From assembly GCF_022919075.1 (NCBI RefSeq), contig NZ_CP095078.1, positions 124,001 to 188,000 of the forward strand: a stretch of 64,000 nt of DNA. Direction: 5' to 3'. This document shows positions 16,017 through 25,621 of the stretch, one piece after another. Source of the stretch: Nocardioides sp. W7. GTDB lineage: Bacteria > Actinomycetota > Actinomycetes > Propionibacteriales > Nocardioidaceae. Below the pieces are notes generated by a model. The model made no database searches and was not told the origin of the DNA. It worked only from the letters and a program-made list of their open reading frames with translations. The translations under genes and the position numbers were made by a program. Numbering within the stretch: the first letter of the stretch is position 1; each line of letters begins with the position of its first letter.

Positions 16017-16351
16017 TGAGCGAGTCGACCGATCCCGCACCCCCCGAGCCGCAGGCACCGGCCTCAGAGACCCGCCATGACGAGCCGCCCGCGAAGGATC
16101 CCCTGCGCGGGTCCCGCACCAGCGGCGCCTGGGTCGCGGTCGTGGTGGCCTCGGTCGTCCTGGTCCTGCTCGTCGTCTTCATCGTCCAGAACACCCAGTC
16201 GGTGGAGGTCTCCTACCTCGGCTGGGAGGGTACGGCGCCGCTCGCCGCGACCCTGCTCATCGCTGCCGCCGCCGGGATGCTCATCGCCATCCTCGCCGCC
16301 TCGCTGCGGCTGCTCCAGGTGCGCCGCCGGGTCAAGCGCGACCGACGCTGA
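16016..16351 (+). CDS. LapA family (DUF1049) membrane protein
   Basis: A 111-residue inner-membrane protein. It has a charged, proline-rich cytoplasmic start, TM1 (AVVVASVVLVLLVVFIVQNTQSVEVSYLGW) and TM2 (LAATLLIAAAAGMLIAILAASLRLL), then a basic end (RRRVKRDRR). The FIVQNTQSVEVSYLGWEG stretch between the helices is the DUF1049 signature. In Gram-negatives LapA helps LPS assembly; in actinobacteria the role is unknown. Its start codon and ribosome binding site lie in a strong hairpin. Confidence 0.82.
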   Translation: MSESTDPAPPEPQAPASETRHDEPPAKDPLRGSRTSGAWVAVVVASVVLVLLVVFIVQNTQSVEVSYLGWEGTAPLAATLLIAAAAGMLIAILAASLRLLQVRRRVKRDRR

Positions 16352-16428
16352 CCGACTGACGCGCGCGGCGGGGTACTCCGTCACACGAGCGGGGTCCCGG
16401 GGGCGATCCGCCCCTCTGGTGTGACGGA

Positions 16429-17199
16429 CTATCCCCGGCGCCGCCCGATAAGCCAGCCCAGCAGCAGCCCGACGACCGCCGCGGCGACGACGTTGCCGTA
16501 CGCCTTCACCAGCACGGGTACGACGGCCGCGCCCAGGTCGACCGAGTCCGGGGCCTGCGCGCGCGCCGGCGGGGGCCGGGACGGGGCCGGTCGCGGCGGC
16601 GGGGCGGCAGCGGGCGGCGGTGAGCCGTCCACCGTCGCCGGAGCCGGTTCGGTGGACTGCTCACCGGCGTGCCGGCCCGGCGGTGAGCCGTCCACCGTCG
16701 GCGAAGCGGATTCGGTGTCCTGCTCACCGCCCGCCTCGCCGCCCGCACCGGCCGGCGGACCCGAGAGCCGCTGCTCGAGGCAGGCGACGAACTGCCCCAG
16801 CAGCTTGTCGGAGACGTCCTGCATCACCCCGCGCCCGAACTGGGCCGGCTTGCCGGTGATCGCCAGGTCGGTGAGCACCTCCACCTCGGTGCCGTCGGCG
16901 CCGACCGCCATCGAGAGGGTGACCGTGGCGCCGGCCGTGCCGTTGCCGCGCTTGTCCTTGCCGTTGGCCTCGACCACGAACCGGTGCGCCGCCTCGTCCT
17001 TCTCGACGAAGCGGCCCGAGCCGTTGTAGACCAGCGCGATCGGGCCGAGCTTGACCTTCACCGACCCGGCGAAGGTGTCGGCATCGACCGAGGAGACCGT
17101 CGCGCCCGGGAAGCACTCCGCCACCGACGCGATGTCGTTGAAGTGCGCCCAGGTCTCCTCTACCGAGGTGGGGACGGTGAAGCGGTGCTGGAGGTCCAC
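16429..17199 (-). CDS. coxG: CoxG-like SRPBCC protein with membrane anchor
   Basis: A 256-residue protein. Residues 1-150 form a CoxG (carbon monoxide dehydrogenase subunit G) START-like domain: FTVPTSVEETWAHFNDIASVAECFPGA, VKVKLGPIALVYNGSGRF, LAITGKPAQFGRGVMQDVSDKLL. A long P/A/E-rich linker follows and then a C-terminal TM (NVVAAAVVGLLLGWLIG) with a basic end. CoxG proteins may recruit the enzyme to the membrane. The linker contains two copies of a ~20-residue unit ending TVDGSPP. GTG 17199 shares one base with the coxM stop. Confidence 0.85.
   Translation of the reverse strand: MDLQHRFTVPTSVEETWAHFNDIASVAECFPGATVSSVDADTFAGSVKVKLGPIALVYNGSGRFVEKDEAAHRFVVEANGKDKRGNGTAGATVTLSMAVGADGTEVEVLTDLAITGKPAQFGRGVMQDVSDKLLGQFVACLEQRLSGPPAGAGGEAGGEQDTESASPTVDGSPPGRHAGEQSTEPAPATVDGSPPPAAAPPPRPAPSRPPPARAQAPDSVDLGAAVVPVLVKAYGNVVAAAVVGLLLGWLIGRRRG
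16617..16737. repeat. Two-copy coding repeat in the coxG linker
   Basis: GGTGAGCCGTCCACCGTC occurs at 16618 and 16681, followed in each copy by a similar ~45-base tail. It encodes two versions of GEQ(D/S)TE..A..TVDGSPP in the flexible linker. The near-identical third positions suggest a recent duplication. Confidence 0.65.
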
Positions 17200-18053
17200 T
17201 ACGCGCCCGCCGCGGCGAGGACCGCACGCCGGGTCAGCACCCGGGCCAGGTGCCGCCGGTAGTCCGCGGCGCCGTTGAGGTCGGAGGGCGGGTCGGTGCC
17301 CTCGGTCGCCCGCTCCGCGGCGGCGCGTACGACGTCCTCGGACAGCGACTGGCCCGCCAGCGCCTCCTCGACCGCCCGGGCGCGCAGCGGCGTCGAGCCC
17401 ATGTTGGTCAGCCCGACCCGGGCCTCGAGGATCAGGCCGTCCTCGACCCGGACCGTCGCGGCGACCGCCACGATCGGCCACTGGTGGGCGACCCGCACGA
17501 ACTTCTCGTAGTGCGCCCCCCAGCCGGTCCGCTTGGGCAGCCGCACCTCGGTGAGGATCTCGTCGTCGCCGATCGCGGTCTCGAAGAGGCCGACGAAGAA
17601 GTCGTCCGCGGCCACGGTCCGGGTGCCACCGGGTCCGGCGACCACGAACTCGGCCCCGAGCGCGAGCGCGGGGGCGCCGAGGTCACCGGCGGGGTCGGCG
17701 TGCGCGAGCGCCCCGCCGAAGGTCCCCCGGTGCCGGACCTGCGCGTCAGCGAGATGCTCCACCGCCGCCGCGATCAGGCCCGCGTGCTGGGCCACGAGCG
17801 GGTCGGAGCCGACGACGGAGTGCGGGGTCATCGCCCCGATCACGATCGCGTCGCCGTCGTCGCGTACGCCGCGCAGCGACGGGATCCGGCCCAGGTCGAT
17901 GACCAGCTCCGGCGCGTTGAGGCGCATCCGCAGCACCGGCAGCAGGCTCTGCCCACCGGCGATGATCTTGGCGTCGTCGCCGTGCTGGGACAGCGCGGCC
18001 AGGGCCTCCTCGACCGAGGTGGGCGCGAGGTAGTCGAACGGTGCGGGGATCAT
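17199..18053 (-). CDS. coxM: FAD-binding medium subunit of a CO-dehydrogenase-like Mo hydroxylase
   Basis: A 284-residue flavoprotein subunit. FAD-binding motifs are AKIIAGGQSLLPVLRMR (residues about 29-45) and RHRGTFGGALAHADPAGDL (about 107-125). The C-terminal CODH_FAD domain includes VRVAHQWPIVAVAATV and GLTNMGSTPLRA. It passes electrons from the Mo site through the 2Fe-2S clusters to FAD. ATG 18053 begins the family-typical MIPAPFDYLAPTSVEEAL. It lies 52 bases after coxL and shares its last base with coxG. Confidence 0.9.
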   Translation of the reverse strand: MIPAPFDYLAPTSVEEALAALSQHGDDAKIIAGGQSLLPVLRMRLNAPELVIDLGRIPSLRGVRDDGDAIVIGAMTPHSVVGSDPLVAQHAGLIAAAVEHLADAQVRHRGTFGGALAHADPAGDLGAPALALGAEFVVAGPGGTRTVAADDFFVGLFETAIGDDEILTEVRLPKRTGWGAHYEKFVRVAHQWPIVAVAATVRVEDGLILEARVGLTNMGSTPLRARAVEEALAGQSLSEDVVRAAAERATEGTDPPSDLNGAADYRRHLARVLTRRAVLAAAGA

Positions 18054-18105
18054 TCGGGGCCCCCGTTCGAACCGGAACGAAGTGAGGATTCGGATGGGGT
18101 GAAGA

Positions 18106-20607
18106 TCACTGGCCCGCTCCTTCCGTAGAGGACCGACCGGGTTGCTCCTGGTTGCCGGCGGCACCACCGGCTTCGAAGTGCGGCATCGCCGCTTCCTCCG
18201 TCGCAGGACCACCCGAGGCACCGTCGCCGTTGATCGCCTTCCACACCCGCTCGGGCGTGCAGGGCATCTGGATGTCGCTGACCCCGAGGTGACGCACCGC
18301 GTCGACGACCGCGTTGACGACGGCCGGCGTGGACGCGATGGTCCCGGCCTCGCCGACGCCCTTGGTGCCGAGGGTGTTGGTCAGCGACGGGGTGGTCGTG
18401 TGGTCGACGTCGAAGCTGATCGTGTCGGCGGCGGTGGGCAGCAGGTAGTCCACGAACGACCCGCTGACCAGGGTGCCGGAGTCGTCGTACACCGCCTCCT
18501 CCCACAGCGCCTGGGCGATGCCCTGCACCAGTCCGCCGTGCACCTGGCCGGCGACGATGAGCGGGTTGATGACGTTGCCGATGTCGTCGCAGCAGACGTA
18601 CTTGCGCATCTTCAGCGCACCCGTCTCGGTGTCGACCTCCATCGCGCACAGGTGGGTGCCGTGCGGGTAGTTGAAGTTCACCGGGTCGAAGGTCGCGTCG
18701 CTGTCGAGCGACGGCTCCATCCCGTCCGGCAGGTCGTGCGCGGCGAAGACCGCGGAGGCGATCTCCTGGATCGCCACCCCCTGGTCGGTGCCGCGTACCG
18801 AGAACCGGCCGTCCCCGAACTCCAGGTCGTCGGCCGACGCCTCGAGCATGTGCGCGGCGACGACCTTGGCCTTCTCGACCACCTTGTCTGTCGCCTTGAC
18901 CAGCGCCTCGCCGCCGACGACCAGCGACCGGGAGCCGTAGGTGTCCAGGCCCTTGTGCGCCACCTGGGTGTCGCCGTGCAGCACCTCGACGTCCTCGAAG
19001 GGCACGCCGAGCCGGTCGGCGACGATCTGGCTGAACGCCGTCTCGTGGCCCTGACCGTGGGCGCTGGTGCCGGTGACGACCTCGACCTTGCCGGTGGCCA
19101 GCATCCGCACGCTCGCGTGCTCCCAGCCGCCCGCGCCGTAGTCCAGGGAGCCGAGGACCCGCGAGGGCGCCAGGCCGCACATCTCGGTGAACGTCGAGAC
19201 GCCGATGCCGAGCTGGACCGGGTCGCCGGACTCGCGCCGGCGGCGCTGCTCCGCGCGCAGCTCGTCGTACCCGAACATCTCCTTGGCCCGCGCGGTCGCC
19301 GCCTCGTAGTTGCCGGAGTCGTACTCCAGCCCGGCGACCGTCGTGAACGGGAACTCCTCGTGCTTGATCCAGTTCTGCTCGCGGATCGCCAGGGGGTCCA
19401 CCCCGACCTCGGCGGCCAGCTCGTCCATCAGCCGCTCGATCGCGAACGTCGCCTCGGGGCGTCCCGCGCCACGGTAGGCGTCGGTCCAGGTCTTGTTGGT
19501 GAGCACGGTCTGGACGGCGAACCGGTACGCCGGGAACTTGTAGATCGCGTTGTACATGAACGCCCCGAGGACCGGTACGCCGCCGCCGACGAGCGAGACG
19601 TACGCGCCGAGATCGGCCAGCAGGTCGACCTTGAGCGCCTTGACGTTGCCCTGCCGGTCGGCGGCCAGGGTGAGCCGCTGCCACTGGTCGCGGCCGTGGT
19701 GGGCGCTCATCAGCGACTCGCTGCGGGTCTCGGTGTACTTCACCGGCCGGCCCGTCCGGCGGGCCAGCGCCACGGTGATCCACTCCTCCGGGGTGGTCTG
19801 CAGCTTGCCGCCGAAGCCACCGCCGACGTCGGGCGCGATCACCCGCAGCTTGGACTCCGGGATGCCGGTCGTGGCGGCCAGCGCGAAGCGCAGGATGTGC
19901 GGGATCTGGGTCGCCGACCAGACCGTGAGCTGCTCGCCGGTCGGGTCGACCACGGTCGAGCGGGGCTCCATGAAGGCGGGGATCAGCCGCTGCTGGCGGT
20001 ACTCCCGCTCGATCACGATCCCGTCGGACCGGGCCTCGGCGATCGCGGCCTCGACGTCGCCGCCGGTGCCCGCCTCGTTCGAGTCGAAGATCCACAGTGC
20101 CGACTTGTTGGTGCCGAGGTCGGGATGGGCCAGCACGGTGTCCGCCGCGGACTCCCTCAGGTCGAGCGCGGGCGGCAGTACGTCGTACTCGACGTCGACG
20201 AGCTCGGCGGCGTCGCGCGCCTCGGCCGCCGTGCGGGCGGCCACCACCGCCACGATCTCGCCGGCGAACGCCACCCGGCCGGTCGCGACCGGGAGGTGGG
20301 TCGGTGCCTTCTGCTCGGGCGTGATCGGCCAGGCGTTGATCAGCACGCCCTGGAAGTCGCCGAGCTCCTCGCCGGTGACCACGTCGACGACGTTGGTGGC
20401 CGCCTTCGCGGCGTTCGTGTCGATGCTGGTGATGGTCGCGTGCGCGAACGGGCTGCGGACCATCGCCAGGTGCAGCATCCCGGGCAGCACGATGTTGTCG
20501 GTCCAGCGGGTCCGGCCGGTGATCAGCCGCTGGTCCTCCTTGCGCCGCCGGTCGCGGCCGATCTCCTTGCGGGTCTCGGCGGCCGGCGCGTCCTGGACCG
20601 CGGTCAT
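18106..20607 (-). CDS. coxL: Large molybdopterin subunit, form II CoxL-like (xanthine dehydrogenase family)
   Basis: An 833-residue Mo-cytosine-dinucleotide subunit. It has the N-terminal aldehyde oxidase/xanthine dehydrogenase a/b hammerhead ([24 protein letters not shown]), [12 protein letters not shown] at 260-270, [13 protein letters not shown], and a late [11 protein letters not shown] with the probable catalytic glutamate. The active-site loop reads AYRGAGR (377-383). This is the form II signature, not the AYxCSFR of proven form I CO dehydrogenase. The true substrate may therefore be another small molecule. It overlaps coxS by four bases. The C-terminal ~35 residues are low-complexity. 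Confidence 0.9.
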   Translation of the reverse strand: MTAVQDAPAAETRKEIGRDRRRKEDQRLITGRTRWTDNIVLPGMLHLAMVRSPFAHATITSIDTNAAKAATNVVDVVTGEELGDFQGVLINAWPITPEQKAPTHLPVATGRVAFAGEIVAVVAARTAAEARDAAELVDVEYDVLPPALDLRESAADTVLAHPDLGTNKSALWIFDSNEAGTGGDVEAAIAEARSDGIVIEREYRQQRLIPAFMEPRSTVVDPTGEQLTVWSATQIPHILRFALAATTGIPESKLRVIAPDVGGGFGGKLQTTPEEWITVALARRTGRPVKYTETRSESLMSAHHGRDQWQRLTLAADRQGNVKALKVDLLADLGAYVSLVGGGVPVLGAFMYNAIYKFPAYRFAVQTVLTNKTWTDAYRGAGRPEATFAIERLMDELAAEVGVDPLAIREQNWIKHEEFPFTTVAGLEYDSGNYEAATARAKEMFGYDELRAEQRRRRESGDPVQLGIGVSTFTEMCGLAPSRVLGSLDYGAGGWEHASVRMLATGKVEVVTGTSAHGQGHETAFSQIVADRLGVPFEDVEVLHGDTQVAHKGLDTYGSRSLVVGGEALVKATDKVVEKAKVVAAHMLEASADDLEFGDGRFSVRGTDQGVAIQEIASAVFAAHDLPDGMEPSLDSDATFDPVNFNYPHGTHLCAMEVDTETGALKMRKYVCCDDIGNVINPLIVAGQVHGGLVQGIAQALWEEAVYDDSGTLVSGSFVDYLLPTAADTISFDVDHTTTPSLTNTLGTKGVGEAGTIASTPAVVNAVVDAVRHLGVSDIQMPCTPERVWKAINGDGASGGPATEEAAMPHFEAGGAAGNQEQPGRSSTEGAGQ

Positions 20608-21071
20608 GCCGGCACCGTCCCCGCCGCGTGCTGGACCGCCCTCACGATGTTGTGGTAGCCGGTGCAGCGACACAGGTTGCCCTCGAGCCCGAGCCGGATC
20701 TCCTCCTCGGAGGGCTGCGGGTTCTCCTTCAGCAGGTCGATGCTCTGCATGATCATCCCCGGGGTGCAGAAGCCGCACTGCAGCCCGTGGCACTCGCGGA
20801 ACGCCTCCTGCACCGGGTGCAGCTCGCCGTCCTTGGCGAGCCCCTCGACGGTGGTCACCTCGGCCCCGTCGACCTGGACCGCGAGCACGTTGCACGACTT
20901 CACGCTGGTGCCGTCGAGATGCACCGTGCACGCGCCGCAGTTGCTGGTGTCGCAGCCGATCACCGTGCCGGTCTTGCCGAGTCGCTCGCGGAGGTACTGC
21001 ACCAGCAGCATCCGCGGTTCGACGTCGTCGGCGACCTGCTCGCCGTCGACGGTGAGGTTGATCCGGGTCAT
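20604..21071 (-). CDS. coxS: 2Fe-2S small subunit of CO-dehydrogenase-like Mo hydroxylase
   Basis: A 155-residue iron-sulfur protein. The N-terminal plant-type cluster ligands are Cys40, Cys45, Cys48 and Cys60 ([16 protein letters not shown]...C). The C-terminal four-helix cluster ligands are Cys99, Cys102, Cys134 and Cys136 ([14 protein letters not shown]). It mediates electron flow from the Mo centre to FAD. It is the first gene of the operon coxS-coxL-coxM-coxG on the minus strand and its TGA overlaps the coxL ATG. Confidence 0.93.
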   Translation of the reverse strand: MTRINLTVDGEQVADDVEPRMLLVQYLRERLGKTGTVIGCDTSNCGACTVHLDGTSVKSCNVLAVQVDGAEVTTVEGLAKDGELHPVQEAFRECHGLQCGFCTPGMIMQSIDLLKENPQPSEEEIRLGLEGNLCRCTGYHNIVRAVQHAAGTVPA

Positions 21072-21142
21072 GGACTCTCCCTTGTCGGTGCGGGACCTGT
21101 GATGCGGGTCACGCTAGGGAGCGATGGTTGGCAGCCCGTTGG

Positions 21143-22381
21143 TCAGCGCCGCGCGACGGCCAGCCGCCCCTTCAACAGAGGTACGGCGGGGTGCGCGCGG
21201 CCCCCCGAGCCCCCGGTCAGCCGGGCCAGGCAGACCTCCAGCACCTCGGCGTCGTACGGCGCGAGCTCGCTGTAGCGGACCACCGCGTCGGGCTGCGGGT
21301 CGGCGAGCAGCGCCTCGCGGACCGCGACCGCGACGTACTCGGCGAGCTCGCCGAGCGCCGGACTGTTGGTGCCGGGCAGCAGGTCGCCGCCGTACGCCTC
21401 GACGGCGGCCGCGACGTGCCCCCGCCGCAGCAGCCCGAGCACGTGGTCGACGTCGGTCGCGACCGGCATCAGCAGCCGGTAGGGGCGCGAGGAGAGCTGG
21501 CCGCCCAGCGCCGAGCGCAGGTGGGAGACTTCGGCCTTGAGCGTGGAGAAGGTGACCTGCTGGTCACCGTACACGGACGCGTGCAGCTGCTCCAGCGAGA
21601 GCCCCTCGGGGTGCATCGCGAGCAGGGCGAGGATCTCGGTCTGGCGCCGGTTGAGCAGTAGCCGGAGACCGTCGAGTCGGGTCTCGGCGGTGCCGAGCAG
21701 GGTCATCACCAGGCCGGGGTCGTGGGTCTCGTCGGGGCCGCCGCCGCTCGCGGAGGGCGGCAGCGCCGACTCGATCAGCCGCGCCATCACCCGAGCCGTC
21801 GCGAGCCCGATCGGGTGGGTGCGGTCCCAGGTGGTCGACAGGTCGAGGACGCCGAGCTCGACGCCGGTCACCGGATCGTGCACGGGCGCGGCCCAGCAGA
21901 CCCAGTTGTGCACGATCGAGGCGTAGTGCTCGGCGCTGAAGACCATCGACGGCGCGTCGAGCCGGGTCGCGAGGTCGAGCGCGTTGGTGCCGACCGACTG
22001 GTCGTCCCAGCGCCCGCCGGGCACGAAGTTGACCGTCTCGGCCTTGCGCCGCATGACGCGGCCGCCGTACGTCCACAGGATCCGGGTCTGCGGGTCGGTG
22101 ACGGCGACGACGAGGTCGCCGTCCTCGGCGGTACGCCGCAGCTCCGCCTCGACGCTCTCCACCGCGACCTGCAGGGGCGAGCCGCGCCAGATCGACTCCG
22201 TCTCGGACTCGTCGGCGAGCGGCGCCTCCGTGACGTCGGGCGAGACGGTGGCCTCCGAGCGGGTCCAGCTGCTCAGGATCTCGGGCCGCACGAGCGGCTC
22301 GGCGTCATCGCCGTGCTCGACGAACGCGCTCCAGGCCCGGACGGCGTCGTACCGCCTGCTGCGTAGCTCGCTGGCGGCCAT
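21143..22381 (-). CDS. GAF-domain transcriptional regulator, probable control of the cox genes
   Basis: A 412-residue protein. The N-terminal ~200 residues resemble AcoR-type sensor regions (VRPEILSSWTRSEA, then a GAF core: GDLVVAVTDPQTRILWTYGG, FVPGGRWDDQSVGTNALDLA, SAEHYASIVHNWVCWAAPV). A C-terminal helix-turn-helix follows (LNRRQTEILALLAMHPEGLSLEQLHASVYG...TLKAEVSHLRSALG). It lacks the sigma-54 AAA domain. It sits 71 bases upstream of coxS on the same strand, so it likely regulates that operon in response to a small ligand; this is inferred from context. Confidence 0.8.
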   Translation of the reverse strand: MAASELRSRRYDAVRAWSAFVEHGDDAEPLVRPEILSSWTRSEATVSPDVTEAPLADESETESIWRGSPLQVAVESVEAELRRTAEDGDLVVAVTDPQTRILWTYGGRVMRRKAETVNFVPGGRWDDQSVGTNALDLATRLDAPSMVFSAEHYASIVHNWVCWAAPVHDPVTGVELGVLDLSTTWDRTHPIGLATARVMARLIESALPPSASGGGPDETHDPGLVMTLLGTAETRLDGLRLLLNRRQTEILALLAMHPEGLSLEQLHASVYGDQQVTFSTLKAEVSHLRSALGGQLSSRPYRLLMPVATDVDHVLGLLRRGHVAAAVEAYGGDLLPGTNSPALGELAEYVAVAVREALLADPQPDAVVRYSELAPYDAEVLEVCLARLTGGSGGRAHPAVPLLKGRLAVARR

Positions 22382-22456
22382 CGCGTCTCCCCCGGGTCCG
22401 GTCTACCGGCACTGTAGCCGGGGGTGTGACGGGCGTCACCGGAGCGGCCCGGCGAC

Positions 22457-23083
22457 TCAGCCCTCCCGGGTCTCGCGGATCGTGTCCTGGAGGCGCCGGA
22501 TGTCCTGAGCGGTCTGCTGATCGCCGTTGGCCGGGTCCTCCAGCCAGTTGAGGTACTGGCTGCCAGCGCTCAACGGGTCGCTCTGGGAGACCGACTGCTG
22601 CGCGTCGGGGTCGTCGAGCCAGGTCTGGTACGACGCCGGCACGCCGTTGGCCTGCTCGTAGACGACGAGGGCCAGGTTCTCGTGCACCTGCTCCTTGGCC
22701 CAGCCCGCACCTGTCTCGTCGTCGTGGTCGGTGCCGTCGACCGCATCGAGCAGCTCGCCGCTCTCGCGGGCGATCGCGTCGGCGGCCTCGGTGCGGGTGG
22801 CGACCCAGTCCTGCAGGACCGGCCACAGCTGCTCGTCGGTGAACACCCCGCCCAGCACCGCCCGGCGGTCCTCGGGATCGTCGAGGGCGGCCACGCAGTC
22901 CAGGGCCGCCGGGTCGGCGAACGCCTCGCGTCGACCCTCCTCGTCGTCCGCCGACCCCGCGTCGACCCCGGCCGCCTCCAGGCAGGCGGTGAACGTCTCG
23001 TCCTCGGGCAGGTCCTCGAGACCGGAGCACGCGGTGGCGAGGACGAGCAGCAGCGCGACGGGGACGAGGCGGATCGACCTCAT
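22457..23083 (-). CDS. Lipoprotein sharing its C-terminal module with the adjacent WXG-like effector
   Basis: A 208-residue lipoprotein: signal peptide MRSIRLVPVALLLVLATACS with lipobox LATAC, so Cys19 is lipidated after cleavage. The mature N-terminus is acidic. The last ~80 residues (EQVHENLALVVYEQANGVPASYQTW, QSDPLSAGSQYLNWLEDPAN, DIRRLQDTIRE) match the C-terminus of the 712-residue gene just upstream. Its ATG overlaps that gene's stop by four bases. It may be a membrane partner, anchor or immunity factor of the effector; that is inference. Confidence 0.75.
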   Translation of the reverse strand: MRSIRLVPVALLLVLATACSGLEDLPEDETFTACLEAAGVDAGSADDEEGRREAFADPAALDCVAALDDPEDRRAVLGGVFTDEQLWPVLQDWVATRTEAADAIARESGELLDAVDGTDHDDETGAGWAKEQVHENLALVVYEQANGVPASYQTWLDDPDAQQSVSQSDPLSAGSQYLNWLEDPANGDQQTAQDIRRLQDTIRETREG

Positions 23084-25218
23084 GCGATGTCGCGGGTCTG
23101 GTTGATGATCTCCTGGATCCGCCGGATCTCCTCCGCCGTCGCCTGGTCGTTGTTCGCGGGGTCCTCCAGCCAGTTGAGGTACTGGCTGGCGGCGCTGAGC
23201 GGGTCGCTGTCGGAGACCGACTGCTGGGCGTCGGCGTCGGCCAGCCACTCCTGGTAGGAGTCGGGGGCGCCGTGGTTCTGGAGGTAGATGATCCAGGCGA
23301 GGTTCTCGTGCACCTGGTTCTCGCCCCAGTCCTCGCCGAAGTTGGCGCGGTTCTCGGCGGCGTCGGCGTACTGCTCGTTGAACGCCTTCAGGATGTCGAT
23401 GGCGACCCCGGCCGGACCGGCGGCCTTGCCCGTCACCGCCAGCAGGGACTCGACCGCCTTGTCGATCATCGGCTGCATGGCCTCGCCGACGTTGAGGTCC
23501 ATCTCGGCGGACTCGGCCAGGCCGAGCAGGTAGCCGACGTTGCGGGCGGTGGCCTCGTCGAGCACGCCGGCGTCGCCGTTGCGGGCGATGAGCTCCTCCA
23601 GCATCTTCTGCACGTCCTCGTCGCCGAGATGGTCCTTGAACATCTCGGCGATGAGCTCCTGGTCGACCTCGCTGCTGGACTGGGCGAGGTAGTCGATGGT
23701 GTCGGGGTCGGTGAAGAACTCCTGCAGGTCCAGGTCGTACTGGCTCAGGTCGATGTCGTCCTGGTGGTCCTGGATGGTCTGCAGCACGTCCTCGAACGTC
23801 CCCGGGAAGTTCTGGTCGCGCGAGCTCTCCAGCAGGTTCTTCAGCATGTCCATGCGGACCTGGTAGCCGTCGGGGTCGAGGATCGCGCGGTGGTCGTTGG
23901 CATGCAGGTCGGCCAGCTCGGCGAGCAGCGCCTCGCGGTCGTCCTCGCTGGCGTTGTTGAGCACCCGGGCGAGGGTCTCCGGGTCGGTGCTGTCGGTGAA
24001 CGACTGCAGCATCGCCTCGTAGCCGTCGGGGTAGGCCTGCTCCTGCATGTGACGGCCGATGTCGATGGCGCCGTCGTTGTCGATCGGGACGTCGTAGCGC
24101 ATGTACCAGCTGAGCGCGAGGGCGATCCCCGGAAGGCGGTCGTCGGCGTACTCGGAGCCGGTGATCGCGGCCAGCCGGGACGCGGTCTCGGGGTTGCTGA
24201 ACCGGCGGGTGAACTCGACCAGGTCGACGTCGGAGTACTCGCCGAGGCCCGAGGCGATGACGTCGTTGAAGCTCTGGAGCGCGTCGGTCCAGTCGTCCTC
24301 CTCACTCTCCCCGGTGGTGATGTAGTACTGGGCGACGTCGTAGACGCGGTTGACCAGCTCGGGGCCGCCCGCCTTCGCGAAGGCCGCCGCGTAGACGGGG
24401 TCGTCGGCCTTGCCCTCCAGCGCGGCGAGGGCGTCGCGCACGGCGTCGCTGTCGGAGAGGTCGACGTCCTCCAGCAGCTCCTGGAGCTCCTCGACGTCGT
24501 CCTGGGCCTCCTCCTCGGTCGCCGCGATGTCGGCGTTCTCGTACTGACGCACCAGGGTCATGCCGGCGAGCAGCTCGGAGTGGTCGAAGGGGTGGACCGG
24601 GAGCTTGCCCTTCTCCAGGTCCTCGAGCGCGCTCGGCGGGACCTCGACCGGGCTCTGCTCCTCCAGGGTCGTGGCGAGGGCTCGGGTCTGGTAGCCCAGC
24701 CACTGCTTGAGGTAGCCGAAGCTCGTCTCCAGCTCGTGCCAGGTCTGACGGCGGGCCTCGAAGGCCGCGTCGTAGTCACCCTGCCGCTGGTTCGCGAGCT
24801 GCTCGCTCTGGTCGTCGGTGAGCGGCTCGTCACCCTCGGTCGCGTCACTGCGGCGGGTCGCGTGGGCGTTGTCGGCCTGAGCCATCGCCGTGTCGTAGTC
24901 GGTCTGGGCCTGCAGGTAGCGCTGGTTGAGGCTGGGGAGCTGCTCGAGCGCGTCCTCGTAGTCCTTCGCCAGGCTGCCGACGGCGGCGGAGATGGCCTCG
25001 ACCTTGGTCGAGAACCCCTTCATCAGCCCGCCGAGGCCCGACATCTCGGTCTTGATCGTGTCGGCGGCGGTGCCGGTCCACTGGCTGCCGATGTCACCGG
25101 GAGTGCCCTCGACCGTCGCCCCCTTGGTCTGGAGGTGGTCGGCCAGGGTGCCGAGTCGGTTCTGGACGCCGCGGAGAACGGCGGGCTGGATGTCGAGGGT
25201 GAAGTGGTCGTCGGCCAT
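23080..25218 (-). CDS. Large WXG100-like protein, putative type VII secretion effector
   Basis: A 712-residue, very acidic helical protein. Residues 1-110 look like a WXG100-type helical hairpin (LRGVQNRLGTLADHLQ, GDIGSQWTGTAADTIKTEMSGLGGLM with the W.G turn). A charged coiled region follows, then many helical acidic segments (EEEAQDDVEELQELLEDVDLSDSDAVRDALAAL). A small hydrophobic patch is near residue 600. The last 80 residues duplicate the end of the following lipoprotein. No catalytic motif was recognised. It lies eight bases after a small partner-like gene and inside the Mo-hydroxylase locus. Confidence 0.7.
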   Translation of the reverse strand: MADDHFTLDIQPAVLRGVQNRLGTLADHLQTKGATVEGTPGDIGSQWTGTAADTIKTEMSGLGGLMKGFSTKVEAISAAVGSLAKDYEDALEQLPSLNQRYLQAQTDYDTAMAQADNAHATRRSDATEGDEPLTDDQSEQLANQRQGDYDAAFEARRQTWHELETSFGYLKQWLGYQTRALATTLEEQSPVEVPPSALEDLEKGKLPVHPFDHSELLAGMTLVRQYENADIAATEEEAQDDVEELQELLEDVDLSDSDAVRDALAALEGKADDPVYAAAFAKAGGPELVNRVYDVAQYYITTGESEEDDWTDALQSFNDVIASGLGEYSDVDLVEFTRRFSNPETASRLAAITGSEYADDRLPGIALALSWYMRYDVPIDNDGAIDIGRHMQEQAYPDGYEAMLQSFTDSTDPETLARVLNNASEDDREALLAELADLHANDHRAILDPDGYQVRMDMLKNLLESSRDQNFPGTFEDVLQTIQDHQDDIDLSQYDLDLQEFFTDPDTIDYLAQSSSEVDQELIAEMFKDHLGDEDVQKMLEELIARNGDAGVLDEATARNVGYLLGLAESAEMDLNVGEAMQPMIDKAVESLLAVTGKAAGPAGVAIDILKAFNEQYADAAENRANFGEDWGENQVHENLAWIIYLQNHGAPDSYQEWLADADAQQSVSDSDPLSAASQYLNWLEDPANNDQATAEEIRRIQEIINQTRDIA

Positions 25219-25226
25219 CGGGGTCC

Positions 25227-25526
25227 TCAGAGCGAGATCGACCAGGAGAGGTCCTGGTCCATGGCGGTCAGGTCGACGTGCAGTGCGTTGGTGTTGCCCG
25301 CGATCAGGCCCGCCGCGGTGGTGCCGGCGTCCATCACGTCCCGCCAGCCGAGCTCGAAGATCGCGACCCCGCCGTCCACGGTGCCGGAGAACTCTCCGCA
25401 CCCGGAGCTGATCCGCCCGGCCTCGGAGGAGATCGACACCTTCCCGTTGGCGAACTCGTTGCTCAGATTGTTGAACCGGTCCTTGATCTGCGCCGCGACC
25501 TCGTCGGACATCTGGATGTCGGTCAT
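25227..25526 (-). CDS. Small ESX-like partner protein
   Basis: A 99-residue protein with helical segments (SDEVAAQIKDRFNNLSNEFANG; WRDVMDAGTTAAGLIAGNTNALHVDLTAMD) separated by a Gly/Ser-rich turn (SSGCGEFSGTVDGG). Size, helical layout and position directly before the WXG-like effector suggest an ESX-type pairing partner. It is the first gene of a three-gene minus-strand unit. There is no canonical WXG motif; the assignment is by context. Confidence 0.6.
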   Translation of the reverse strand: MTDIQMSDEVAAQIKDRFNNLSNEFANGKVSISSEAGRISSGCGEFSGTVDGGVAIFELGWRDVMDAGTTAAGLIAGNTNALHVDLTAMDQDLSWSISL

Positions 25527-25621
25527 CGCCTGCTCTCCGTGATCGGGCTCCCCGCGGGCCCGTCCTGCTGTTTGCGAACGTCTGGAACCTGCCCGGGACG
25601 GCGCCGGGCAAACGCCGACCC

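Noticed and set aside
16429..21071. True aerobic CO dehydrogenase (form I)
   Set aside because: The active-site loop is AYRGAGR, the form II signature. A CO-oxidising claim is not supported by the sequence.
23272..25542. Plus-strand open frame of about 756 codons antisense to the WXG-like effector
   Set aside because: V/L/G/E-rich mirror of the acidic coding strand, no ribosome binding site and no domain. The minus-strand gene explains it.
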